Origin: JACVRW01 sp034664085
Lineage (GTDB): Bacteria; Actinomycetota; Thermoleophilia; Solirubrobacterales; Thermoleophilaceae
NCBI GenBank assembly: GCA_034664085.1
Contig: JAXDII010000001.1
Location: 14,561-78,560 of the forward strand
Length of the DNA: 64,000 nucleotides
Reading direction: 5' to 3'
Below the pieces are notes generated by a model. The model saw nothing but the letters and a program-made list of their open reading frames with translations. It did not search any database and had not been told where the DNA came from. This document shows positions 33,583-42,055 of the stretch, one piece after another; positions within the stretch are counted from its first letter, which is position 1; every line of letters begins with the position of its first letter. The position numbers and the translations under genes are program-made.

Positions 33583-35808
33583 ATGTCCGACGCGATCGAC
33601 AACGACTCGGAGCACGCGGAGGGCCGCGTCTGGCTGCGCGACGACGATCCCAGCGACCGGGAGCTCGTCTTCGCCTTCCCCCTCGACGAGGTGCTCAACG
33701 AGGCCGTCAAGCGGCTCCCCAAGCGCTGGTTCGACTGGCGCCGCAGGCACTGGCGCGTGCCCGCCGATCCGCGCATCGCGAAGCTTGTCGAAGACCTGCT
33801 CGGGCGCTTTCCGCAACTGACGCCCACCCCCGAGGTGCTCCGGTGGCTGAAGGAGTCCGACCGCTGGCGCGGTGTGGCGACCGTGGTCGCCCACGAGGAC
33901 GCCGGCGCATTCCTGGTGCGCACCCTCTCGGGCGACCCACCCAGCGTCTTCCAGGGCGCCGAGCCCGCCGGAGACGGCAAGGTGCTGCTCCCGTTCGCGG
34001 CGCCGGGCGCCCGGGGGATGGCGCGGCTCGAGGGGCTCAACCTCGACGACCTGGCGCGCACCTGCGCGCGCGAGCTGTCGGAGGGCCTCGAGCCGGCGCC
34101 GGCAGAGCTGTCGGTCGAGATCGGCGAGCACGGCGAGCCGGACGTGACGCTCTACACGCTCTGGGACGCGCGCCACGCACAGGCCTTCAGGCGGCTCCCT
34201 GAGGCGCGCCTGGTGCATCGGTCGGGCCGCTTCTTCGGGCGCGACGGCGCCTGGGCCGTGGCCGTGCCCGCCGACGCCGCCCTGGCCCAGCAGCTTTCGG
34301 AGTTCCTCGCCGAGCGGCCCGAGCTGCACGTGGAGGAGCCGGTGCGCGAGCTGCTCGAGGAGCTCATGGCAGAGCACGAGCGCGCCTCGCGGACCGTGGC
34401 CCTCTCGAGGGCCGAGGACGCGGAGCTCGACGACCTCGAGCTGGGCGGCGAGCTGCACCCCTTCCAGCGCGCCGGCGTCCGCTACGCGCTCGAGCGGCGC
34501 CGCACGTTCATCGCCGACGAGCAGGGCCTCGGCAAGACCGTGCAGGCGCTGGCGACGCTCGAGGCCGACGGCGCGTTCCCGGCCGTCGTCGTGTGCCCGG
34601 CCAGCATGAAGCTGATGTGGGAGCGCGAGGCCTCGCGCTGGCTGCCCCGGCGCAGCTGCGCGGTGCTCGACGGTCGCAACGGCGGCACCTGGACCGAGGA
34701 CACCCTCGACGCCGAGATCGTGGTGCTCAACTACGACATCCTCGAGGCGCATCTCGCTCAGCTCGTCGCGCGCCGGCCGCGCGCGCTCGTGCTCGACGAG
34801 TCGCACTACGTCAAGAACCCGGGCGCGCGACGCACCAAGGCGGCGATCGCGCTGGCCGAGCAGCTCGCCCCCGAGGCCCTGCGCCTCGCGCTGACCGGCA
34901 CGCCGGTCCTCAACCGGCCCGACGAGCTGATCTCGCAGCTGCGCGCCCTGGGCCGCCTGGGCGAGTTCGGCAGCGGCGCCCGCCTGTCGCGGCGCTTCCG
35001 CGCCGCCGCCAGCGACGACCGGCTCCACTGGAACCTGCGCGCCCGCTGCTACGTGCGGCGGACGAAGGCGCAGGTGCTCCCCCAGCTCCCCTCCAAGCGC
35101 CACGACACGGTGCCGGTCCTGCTCTCGAACGAGCACGAGTACCGGCTCGCCGAGCAGGACGTGATCGCCTGGCTCCAGACGCTGCCGCTCGACCTGCGCA
35201 CGCTCGACGCCAAGGTCGCCGCCGCGCTGCGGGCCGAGCAGCTCGTGAGGCTCAACAACCTGCGGCAGCTCGCGGCGCGCGGCAAGCTGCCGACGGCGCT
35301 CGCCTGGATCGGCGACTTCCTGGCCTCGGGGGAACCGCTGGTGGTGTTCGCCGAGCACGTCGCCACCCAGCGCGCGGTGCTCGAGCGCTTCCCCGACGCC
35401 GAGCACATCCTCGGCGCCGACTCCACGCACAACCGCCAGCGCGCCGTCGACGCGTTCCAGCGCGAGGACGGTCCGCAGCTGATCGTCTGCTCGATGAAGG
35501 CGGCCTCGCAGGGCCTGACCCTCACCCGCGCCTCCAACGTCGCCTTCCTCGAGCTGGACTGGACGCCGGCCCGCCACGACCAGGCCGAGGACCGCCTGCA
35601 CCGGATCGGCCAGGAGAGCGCCGTCACCGCGTGGTACCTGCTTGCGCCGAACACGATCGACGAGACGATGGCCGAGCTGCTCCAGCGCAAGCGCAGCGTG
35701 ATCGACGCCGTCACCGAGGGCCAGGTGCGGGACGAGGAGCGGCTGGTGGACGCGGTCATCCGCGAGCTGCGGGGCAAGCCTTTCCGCCACCTGCGCGTAG
35801 TCGCCTGA
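33583..35808 (+). CDS. SNF2-family helicase/translocase, SMARCAL1-like
   Basis: This 741-residue protein begins with about 250 residues not seen in core SNF2 enzymes. They include FPLDEVLNEAVKRLPKRWFDWRRRHWRVP, close to the HARP-like DNA-annealing segment of SMARCAL1/ZRANB3 relatives. The motor then shows motif I ADEQGLGKTVQALATL, motif II VLDESHYVKNPGA (DESH), motif III LALTGTPVLNRPDELISQL, and motif V/VI ASQGLTLTRASNVAF followed by QAEDRLHRIGQ. Such enzymes remodel forks or displace DNA-bound complexes. ATG at 33583 replaces a longer open frame; a small GC hairpin lies before it. Confidence 0.88.
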   Translation: MSDAIDNDSEHAEGRVWLRDDDPSDRELVFAFPLDEVLNEAVKRLPKRWFDWRRRHWRVPADPRIAKLVEDLLGRFPQLTPTPEVLRWLKESDRWRGVATVVAHEDAGAFLVRTLSGDPPSVFQGAEPAGDGKVLLPFAAPGARGMARLEGLNLDDLARTCARELSEGLEPAPAELSVEIGEHGEPDVTLYTLWDARHAQAFRRLPEARLVHRSGRFFGRDGAWAVAVPADAALAQQLSEFLAERPELHVEEPVRELLEELMAEHERASRTVALSRAEDAELDDLELGGELHPFQRAGVRYALERRRTFIADEQGLGKTVQALATLEADGAFPAVVVCPASMKLMWEREASRWLPRRSCAVLDGRNGGTWTEDTLDAEIVVLNYDILEAHLAQLVARRPRALVLDESHYVKNPGARRTKAAIALAEQLAPEALRLALTGTPVLNRPDELISQLRALGRLGEFGSGARLSRRFRAAASDDRLHWNLRARCYVRRTKAQVLPQLPSKRHDTVPVLLSNEHEYRLAEQDVIAWLQTLPLDLRTLDAKVAAALRAEQLVRLNNLRQLAARGKLPTALAWIGDFLASGEPLVVFAEHVATQRAVLERFPDAEHILGADSTHNRQRAVDAFQREDGPQLIVCSMKAASQGLTLTRASNVAFLELDWTPARHDQAEDRLHRIGQESAVTAWYLLAPNTIDETMAELLQRKRSVIDAVTEGQVRDEERLVDAVIRELRGKPFRHLRVVA

Positions 35809-35832
35809 ACGACGCTACCCTCGGCCCGACGG

Positions 35833-37347
35833 ATGGGTCGCGAAGACGCTCGCGCGGAGGGCCTCAAGGAAGAGGCAGCGGACTGGACGCCGCTGGTAGT
35901 CGAGGCTGCCCTCGACGCGATCGTCACGATCGACGAGACCGGCCGGGTCGTGCGCTTCAACCGCGCGGCCGAGCGCATGTTCGGCTACCCGCGTGCTGAG
36001 GCAATCGGCGAGCAGCTGGTCGACCTGGTCATCCCGGAGGACCTGAAGGCGGCGCACCTGTCCAGGCTGTTCCAGCTCGGCAGAGGCGAGCCGCCGCGCG
36101 CCCTCGACCGCAGGATGCAGCTGCGCGCCCTGCACAAGTCCGGTGAGGAGTTCCCGATCGAGCTGATCATCACCCGCACGTGCGAGGCGCCCCTGCTGTT
36201 CACCGGCTTCGTCCGCGACCTGACGCCCCTCAGGCACGCCGAGTACCGGGGCACGCAGGTGGAGGGACTGCTCGCAACCGCCGAGGAGCTGGCCCTCATG
36301 GGCAGCTGGGAGCTCGATCTGCGGACGGACGAGGCGATCTGGTCGGACGGCATGTACCGGATCCAGGGGTTCGAGCCGGGCGAAGTCTCCCCGAGCATCG
36401 GCATGTACCTGGAGCTCATCCACGAGGAGGATCGTGAGCGCGTGACGCATCTGCTCACCACCGTCGCCAAGCGGCCCGAGCGCCTGCTCGGCCGCGAGGT
36501 GAGCATGGAGTACCGGTCGGTTCGTCCAGACGGCGCCGTCCGCGACATACGCGTCCGCGGGCGGGTCGAGGCCGATGTGGCCGGAAAGCCGCTGCGGTGG
36601 GTGGGCATGGCGCAGGACGTGACCGACCAGCGGGTCACGGAGCGCGAGCTGCACGCGCACTACGCGGTCAGTCAGGCCCTGCGCGACTGGGAGTCGTTCG
36701 AGGAGGGCGTCGTGGGGCTGCTGCGGCGCCTCGGCACGGCACTCGACTTCCCGCTCGGCTGCCTGTGGACGCCGGACTCGAACGGACGCCTGACCTGCCG
36801 CGCCTTCTGGAGCGCCCCGGGAGTTGAGGGCGGGGAGTTCGAGGCGGTCACGCGCGAGACCTCCCTGGCGCCCGGCCGGGGCGTCCCCGGACGCGCGTGG
36901 GAGACCTGCCAGGCGCTCATCATCGAGGAGCTCTCCACGGACCCGCGCTTCCTGCGGCGCGCGGCCGCCGCCGAGCAGGGGCTGCGTTCCGGGCTCGCCT
37001 TCCCCGCCGTATCGGAGCACGGGCCGCTGGCCGTCCTCTCCTTCTACGGCTTCGACCTGCGTCAGCCCAGCGAGCGGCTGCTGCGCACGCTCGACGGCAT
37101 CGGCACCGAGCTCGGGCGCTTCCTCGAGCGCCGCCGCGCGGACCTGGGGACGCGGCGCCTCTCGAAGCGGGAGCTGGAGGTGCTGGAGCTGGCCGCCGAG
37201 GGCAACACCGGGCCGCAGATCGCCGAGCAGCTCGTGCTGGGACCGGCGACGGTGAAGACCCATTTCGAGCACATCTACGAGAAGCTCGGCGTCAGCGACC
37301 GCGCCGCGGCGGTGGCGCACGCGCTGCGGATCGGACTGATCCGGTAG
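35833..37347 (+). CDS. PAS-PAS-GAF-LuxR transcriptional regulator
   Basis: This 504-residue soluble protein has a PAS domain (about residues 20-130, AALDAIVTIDETGRVVRFNRAAERMFGY) and a second PAS/PAC (about 145-265, ending GMAQDVTDQRVTERE). A GAF-like domain follows (about 290-425, with LGCLWTPDSNGRLTC). The C-terminal LuxR helix-turn-helix reads LSKRELEVLELAAEGNTGPQIA and ATVKTHFEHIYEKLGV. There is no receiver, so ligand or redox sensing by PAS/GAF would drive DNA binding directly. It precedes a related multi-PAS phosphodiesterase gene by 83 bases. Confidence 0.87.
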   Translation: MGREDARAEGLKEEAADWTPLVVEAALDAIVTIDETGRVVRFNRAAERMFGYPRAEAIGEQLVDLVIPEDLKAAHLSRLFQLGRGEPPRALDRRMQLRALHKSGEEFPIELIITRTCEAPLLFTGFVRDLTPLRHAEYRGTQVEGLLATAEELALMGSWELDLRTDEAIWSDGMYRIQGFEPGEVSPSIGMYLELIHEEDRERVTHLLTTVAKRPERLLGREVSMEYRSVRPDGAVRDIRVRGRVEADVAGKPLRWVGMAQDVTDQRVTERELHAHYAVSQALRDWESFEEGVVGLLRRLGTALDFPLGCLWTPDSNGRLTCRAFWSAPGVEGGEFEAVTRETSLAPGRGVPGRAWETCQALIIEELSTDPRFLRRAAAAEQGLRSGLAFPAVSEHGPLAVLSFYGFDLRQPSERLLRTLDGIGTELGRFLERRRADLGTRRLSKRELEVLELAAEGNTGPQIAEQLVLGPATVKTHFEHIYEKLGVSDRAAAVAHALRIGLIR

Positions 37348-37430
37348 TCCACCATTTGGCGGATAGACAATGTGCTTAATCCCCCAAACGGCGGATCACG
37401 CGGCGGACCTCGGCGTCGATCAATGAAGCA

Positions 37431-40043
37431 GTGACCGGCTCCCGCGTACCCCTGGCCGATCCGCGCTCGCGCGCTCTGATCGGCGCGCTTCAGGACGGCG
37501 TCTGGGTCGTGGATGCTGACGGACGGATCACGGAGGTCAACAACCGCTTCTGCGAGATCACCGGATTCGCCGCCGAGGAGCTGATCGGGAGCCTCCCGCC
37601 CCGCTGCTACTGGCCGGAGGAGGAGCACGAGCACATCCAGGCTGCCCTCGACGTATCGCAGACCGGGCGCAGCGGCCACTACGAGCAGATCTGGAAGCGC
37701 AAGGACGGCGAGCGCTTTCCCGTCACCGTCGACGCGTCCCCGCTGGGCAGCGGCGAGCCGTCCGGTTACCTCTGCGTCGTCCGGGACGTGAGCCGGGAGA
37801 CCCACGAGCGCGAGCGCCTCAGAGAGGCGCACGATGTGGCCCGGCTGGCGACCTGGGAGTGGGATCCAGCGACCGACGCGATCGAGCTGTCAACCGGATT
37901 GGTCGACCTGGCCAGAGTCGAGCTCACCGGGCCGACGACGCTCGAACAGGTGCTCGCGTTCGTCCCGGCGCCAAACGACCAGCGGATTCGCGAGACCTTC
38001 GCGCGCCTGCTCGGGGGCGCCGAGGACGAGGCGATGCTCGAATGCCGCTGGGACGTGCCGAACCCCGAGATCGAATGGGTGGAGGTGCGTGCCCGCCCGG
38101 TCCGTGACTTCGAGGGCGGCCACGTGATCCGGCTGCGCGGCACCACACAGGACGTCACCGCCCGCAAGCTCGCCGAGCTGGCGCACCAGCGGAGCGAGGA
38201 GCGCCTGCTGCAAGCCCAGCGCATGGCCGACATCGGGAGCTTCGAGATCGACTACCGAACCGGGCGGCTCACCTGCTCTGAGCACCTCTACCGCCTCTTC
38301 GGGGTGGAGCCGCAGGGGTTCAGCCACACGCTCGAGGAAGCGCGCACGATGGTCCCGGAGCCCGATCGCTCCACGCTGCGGCGGGTTGCGGGAATGACCC
38401 TCGAGGACGGAAAGCCGCGCCAGCTGCAGCACCGCTACGGGCGCGAGGAGCACGCCGGCTGGGCCGAGACCCGGATCGAGCCGCTCGCCGCCGACGGCCA
38501 GATATACGGCGTGCGGGGGACCATGCAGGACATCACGGAACGGCGACGCTCCGAGCGCCAGATCCACCTGCAGGGGCACCTGCTCGACGCGGTCGACGCC
38601 GCCGTGATGGCCATCGACCTGGACGGCGCGATCACGTACTGGAGCAGCGGTGCGGAGCGGACGTACGGCTGGACGGGCGAGGAGGCGCTCGGCCGCGGGC
38701 CAGCGGATCTGGGGTTTGCAGCCCAGGACGAGCAGGCCGCCGCGAGCCTGGTCGAGACGGTGTACGAGGTCGGGCAATGGGAGGGCGAGCTGGAGGTCGG
38801 CCGCAAGGACGGGTCGCGCTTCCCGAGCTACGTTCGCATGGCGCTCTTCCACGACCTGGACGGCGAGCCGGCGGGCGTCGTGACGATGTCCGTGGACATC
38901 AGCGAGCGCCTGGAGGGCGAGCGCCAGCTGCGCGCCGCGCGCGACTACCTGCGCGCCATCACCGAGAGCATGGGCGAGGGCCTGTTCACGCTCGACGTCG
39001 AGGGCCGCCTGATGTACCTCAACCGGGCCGGCGAGCGGCTGCTCGGCTGGCGCCGCGAGGAGCTGGCCGGCGAGGTGATGCACGACAAGGTGGCGGGCGA
39101 GCCCGATGACGTGTTCATCCGCAAGGACGGCAGCGAGCTGCCCGTCGAGGTGACGTCGGCGCCGTTCGAGACCGAGGACGGCGTGCGCGGCTCGGTGGTG
39201 GTCTTCAGCGACATCACGGAGCGCAGGGCGGAGGAGCGCCGCATGCGCCGGGAGATCGAGGAGGTGTCCTGGATCGGCCAGGTGCGCGACGCTCTGGCCG
39301 AAGACCGCTTCGTGCTCTACGCGCAGCCGATCGTGGACGTGAGGTCCGGCAGGACGGTGCAGCACGAGCTGCTGCTGCGCATGGTTGATCCGGAGGGCAA
39401 CATCGTCCTCCCCGGGGAGTTCCTCCCCTCGGCCGAGCGGTACGGGATGATCACGGACATCGATCGCTGGGTCGCCCGCCAGGCGATCGCCCTGGCCGCC
39501 GCAGGCCACCCCGTCGAGCTCAACCTCTCGGCGCGATCGATCTCGGAGCCCGGGCTCGTCGGCGACTTCGCACGAGAGCTCGAGCGCACCGGTGCCGATC
39601 CCGCGCTGATCGTCGTCGAGCTCACCGAGACCGCCCTGGTCGAGGACGAGCAGGCAGCGGCGCTGTTCATCGAGCGCATGGGTGCGCTGGGCTGCCAGCT
39701 GGCACTCGACGACTTCGGCACCGGCTACGGAGGCTTCCGCTACCTCAAGCGCCTGCCCGTGGACTACCTCAAGATCGACCGTGACTTCGTGCGCGATCTG
39801 CCCACCAACGACGCCAGCCAGCACGTGGTCAAGGCGGTCGTCAGCCTGGCGCACGGCTTCGGCCAGCAGACGGTTGCCGAAGGAGTGGAGGACATGGAGA
39901 CGCTGCGGCTGCTTGCCGACTACGGCGTCGACCTCGCCCAGGGATACGCGATCGCAAGGCCGATGCCGGCGAGCCAGGTGCTGGGCGCGCCGGGCGGCGG
40001 AGGGCTGTTGGCCCCCGCGGCCGCCCGACGGCCCGTGCACTGA
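37431..40043 (+). CDS. Multi-PAS cyclic-di-GMP phosphodiesterase (EAL domain, no GGDEF)
   Basis: This 870-residue soluble protein has about five PAS/PAC units (near residues 20-120, 130-245, 260-370, 375-490, 495-605), each ending in a ...DITERR...-type linker. A C-terminal EAL domain occupies about 615-860. The EAL motif reads ELL (HELLLRMV). The other catalytic residues are kept: Asn in ELNLSARS, Glu in VELTETALVED, DD in LALDDFGTGYGG, Lys in YLKIDRDFV and Glu in VAEGVED. It is thus probably active. GTG start with only a weak ribosome site. Confidence 0.88.
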   Translation: MTGSRVPLADPRSRALIGALQDGVWVVDADGRITEVNNRFCEITGFAAEELIGSLPPRCYWPEEEHEHIQAALDVSQTGRSGHYEQIWKRKDGERFPVTVDASPLGSGEPSGYLCVVRDVSRETHERERLREAHDVARLATWEWDPATDAIELSTGLVDLARVELTGPTTLEQVLAFVPAPNDQRIRETFARLLGGAEDEAMLECRWDVPNPEIEWVEVRARPVRDFEGGHVIRLRGTTQDVTARKLAELAHQRSEERLLQAQRMADIGSFEIDYRTGRLTCSEHLYRLFGVEPQGFSHTLEEARTMVPEPDRSTLRRVAGMTLEDGKPRQLQHRYGREEHAGWAETRIEPLAADGQIYGVRGTMQDITERRRSERQIHLQGHLLDAVDAAVMAIDLDGAITYWSSGAERTYGWTGEEALGRGPADLGFAAQDEQAAASLVETVYEVGQWEGELEVGRKDGSRFPSYVRMALFHDLDGEPAGVVTMSVDISERLEGERQLRAARDYLRAITESMGEGLFTLDVEGRLMYLNRAGERLLGWRREELAGEVMHDKVAGEPDDVFIRKDGSELPVEVTSAPFETEDGVRGSVVVFSDITERRAEERRMRREIEEVSWIGQVRDALAEDRFVLYAQPIVDVRSGRTVQHELLLRMVDPEGNIVLPGEFLPSAERYGMITDIDRWVARQAIALAAAGHPVELNLSARSISEPGLVGDFARELERTGADPALIVVELTETALVEDEQAAALFIERMGALGCQLALDDFGTGYGGFRYLKRLPVDYLKIDRDFVRDLPTNDASQHVVKAVVSLAHGFGQQTVAEGVEDMETLRLLADYGVDLAQGYAIARPMPASQVLGAPGGGGLLAPAAARRPVH

Positions 40044-40069
40044 CGTACCCCTGTCGCCCTTCTGGAGAG

Positions 40070-41092
40070 CTAGCGGCGCTTGCCTCCCGGCACCAGCCGC
40101 AGGGCCAGCCCGCTCGACAGCAGCCACATCCCGAGCGCCACCAGCGCCGGCAGCGCGAACCCGGTCAGCGGCAGGCTCCCGGCCTGCACGCCGAGGGTCT
40201 GGAGGCCGCCGGCACCCGTGTCCTGGACCCCGGTGATGGGTCCGTCCCCGCCCGTGACCAGCTGCAGCGCCGGCCGCGTCCCGGGAGCGGTGCCGCCGCT
40301 GTCGGCGAGGCGCCGCACGCCCTCAGGCGCATCGCCCGGAGCCTGGCTGCCGATCGGCGTCGCCCCCTGTGAGCCGTCGGCATCCGCGATCAGGCCGACC
40401 AGGTCGCCGGCGCTGTCCCACGCGTCCGGCTCGCCCGCGGGCGAGCCGGTGTCGCTGAGCACCCTCACCGGCGCGAACAGGCCCGGGGCGCCCGCCTGGG
40501 CCGCCCCGGACGTGCCGTCCACCGTCTGCTCGCCGCCGGTCCTGCCGGCAGCGCCGGACCCGGCGTCGCCGCCGTCGCTCAGCACCCGCACCGGGGCCTC
40601 GGCGCCGGCCGAGCCGACCTGGGCCGACCCGGTCGTCTCGGTGGCGTCCTGCTCACCCGCGGCGGAGCTCGGCTCGGCGTCGCCGCCGCTGCCGCCGTCG
40701 CTGGCCACGCGCACCGGAGCGTCCACGCCGGCCGAGCCGACCTGGGCCGCGCCGAGCGAGTCGTCCGTGGACTGCGGTGCGGCGTCCGAACCGGACACGC
40801 CGGCGGAGCCGCTCTCGCCCTCGCTCAGCACCCGCACCGGGGCATTGGCGTGGACGGAGCTCGCCTGCGCCGTCCCGGCGGACTCGCTGGTCACCTGGGG
40901 CGCGCCGCCGCCCGAGGCGGGCGCGGCGTCATCGCCGTCGCTCGCCACGCGGATCGGGGCGTCGACCGTCACCGCGCCGACCTGGGCCGCTGCGACGGAG
41001 TCGCCTATTGATTGGGGCTCGGCGGCAGCCGGCCCGGCTGTCAGCGCCAGGGCGACAACGCTCGCCCCCAGCGCAAAAGCACTGCGTCTCAT
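40070..41092 (-). CDS. Repeat-containing surface protein with LPLTG sortase signal
   Basis: This 340-residue protein has a signal peptide (RRSAFALGASVVALALTAG, cut near AAA-EP). Five tandem repeats of about 41 residues (25-215) follow, each with a core like SAQVGSAGVDAPVRVLSDGG. A Gly/Ala-rich stretch comes next, then LPLTG at 307-311, a hydrophobic helix and the tail GGKRR. That is a complete cell-wall sorting signal, so sortase anchoring is likely. GAAGGGAA upstream fixes the ATG at 41092. Repeat cores faintly recall chaplin segments but lack their Cys and Asn pattern. No sortase gene is in the window. Confidence 0.8.
   Translation of the reverse strand: MRRSAFALGASVVALALTAGPAAAEPQSIGDSVAAAQVGAVTVDAPIRVASDGDDAAPASGGGAPQVTSESAGTAQASSVHANAPVRVLSEGESGSAGVSGSDAAPQSTDDSLGAAQVGSAGVDAPVRVASDGGSGGDAEPSSAAGEQDATETTGSAQVGSAGAEAPVRVLSDGGDAGSGAAGRTGGEQTVDGTSGAAQAGAPGLFAPVRVLSDTGSPAGEPDAWDSAGDLVGLIADADGSQGATPIGSQAPGDAPEGVRRLADSGGTAPGTRPALQLVTGGDGPITGVQDTGAGGLQTLGVQAGSLPLTGFALPALVALGMWLLSSGLALRLVPGGKRR
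40448..41020 (-). repeat. Tandem coding repeat, about 123 bases per unit, five copies
   Basis: The API/VRV core recurs at residues 45, 84, 125, 166 and 207, spaced 39, 41, 41 and 41. The first copy is the most diverged. The DNA repeats are close enough to have arisen by unit duplication, and unit number may vary between strains. Confidence 0.8.
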
Positions 41093-41165
41093 CTCGATTC
41101 CCTTCGTCGTGTTGCGTCGAGCGGGCCGGGAGTCCGATCCCGGCCTTGGCAAAGCCCGGGAGGGG

Positions 41166-41924
41166 CTAGCCGGGCCGCTCGAGCAGTGCGACGAAAGCAG
41201 CCGGCCGACGGGTGGCCGCGTCGATCAGGAGGCGGCGGCTGAGGCGCGGGCCGGCCAGCAGCAGTGCGCCGGCCAGCAGCGCCAGGCCGCCGAAGTAGAA
41301 GCTCGCGGAAGCCGCGGAAGCGGAAGATGTGCCGCCCGCCGACGACCCCGGATCGGGGCTCGCGGGCCGCTCGCCCGAGGGCGAGGAAGGCGCGGCACGA
41401 CCGGACCTCGCGGCGGCGGCGGCCGTCGCGCTCGTGGACCCGGGCAGGGAATCGGCGGCCGGCTGGCCACCGCGCTCGGTGCTTGGGGAGCGAGCGCCGG
41501 AGCGGCCGGCGCGAGAAGAGGCACCGTGCCGGGCGGCGTCGGCAGCCGAGGCTCCGGCCCGCGCCGGGGTGTGGCCGGCCTGCGGGTGCGCGGGGACAGC
41601 CGTGTTGGCCGCGGTGCTCACGGCGGCATCGACTGCGGGCTCGGCGGCCGCGGCGGCGGTTTGGACGGCGGGAGCGGCCGCGGGCGCCGTCACGTCGGCG
41701 GCGGCGGCAGCCGTCGCCGCCGCCCGCGCGACGGTCGGACGCACCGAGCGCACGGCCGCGCCCGTCGCCTCTCGCACGACGGCCTGGCCGGTGTGCGTCG
41801 CGGCGGGCACCTGCTGCAGCGCGGCGGTCGCCGGCGCCGCCACCGGTTCGGGAAGGACTGCCGCCCCGGCGGCAGGGGCCATCCAGCAAGCAACCACCAG
41901 AGCAAGTGACACGAGCCTGACCAT
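41166..41924 (-). CDS. Ala-rich secreted protein with C-terminal membrane helix
   Basis: This 252-residue protein has a signal peptide (VRLVSLALVVACWMAPAAGA). About 170 residues of Ala/Ser/Pro/Gly/Thr low complexity follow, then a single hydrophobic helix FYFGGLALLAGALLLAG and a basic end. It lacks an LPXTG motif. It lies 73 bases before the LPLTG repeat-protein gene in the same direction, so they may be co-expressed as an envelope pair. The composition looks like a wall-spanning stalk; no family recognised. Confidence 0.6.
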   Translation of the reverse strand: MVRLVSLALVVACWMAPAAGAAVLPEPVAAPATAALQQVPAATHTGQAVVREATGAAVRSVRPTVARAAATAAAAADVTAPAAAPAVQTAAAAAEPAVDAAVSTAANTAVPAHPQAGHTPARAGASAADAARHGASSRAGRSGARSPSTERGGQPAADSLPGSTSATAAAAARSGRAAPSSPSGERPASPDPGSSAGGTSSASAASASFYFGGLALLAGALLLAGPRLSRRLLIDAATRRPAAFVALLERPG

Positions 41925-42055
41925 CGCGGGTACCTATGCCCACGCCTGGTGTGCTCCAGCACGGCTGCACAAGTACCGCTCATGCTCTGGCAGCGGACCC
42001 CGTGCGCGGCGTACTGCCGCACGGCCTGCGAGCGCCGGGTTAGAGTGCCGCCCCG

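Noticed and set aside
33526..35790. A 754-codon open frame opposite the SNF2 gene, and similar long antisense frames (for example 37890-40127, 8954-10582)
   Set aside because: High GC keeps the opposite frames open. Their translations are Arg/Ala/Gly-rich without any domain, while the plus frames carry clear motifs.
40448..41020. Noncoding minisatellite
   Set aside because: The repeat keeps one reading frame with a conserved APVRV core, a signal peptide before it and a sorting signal after it.
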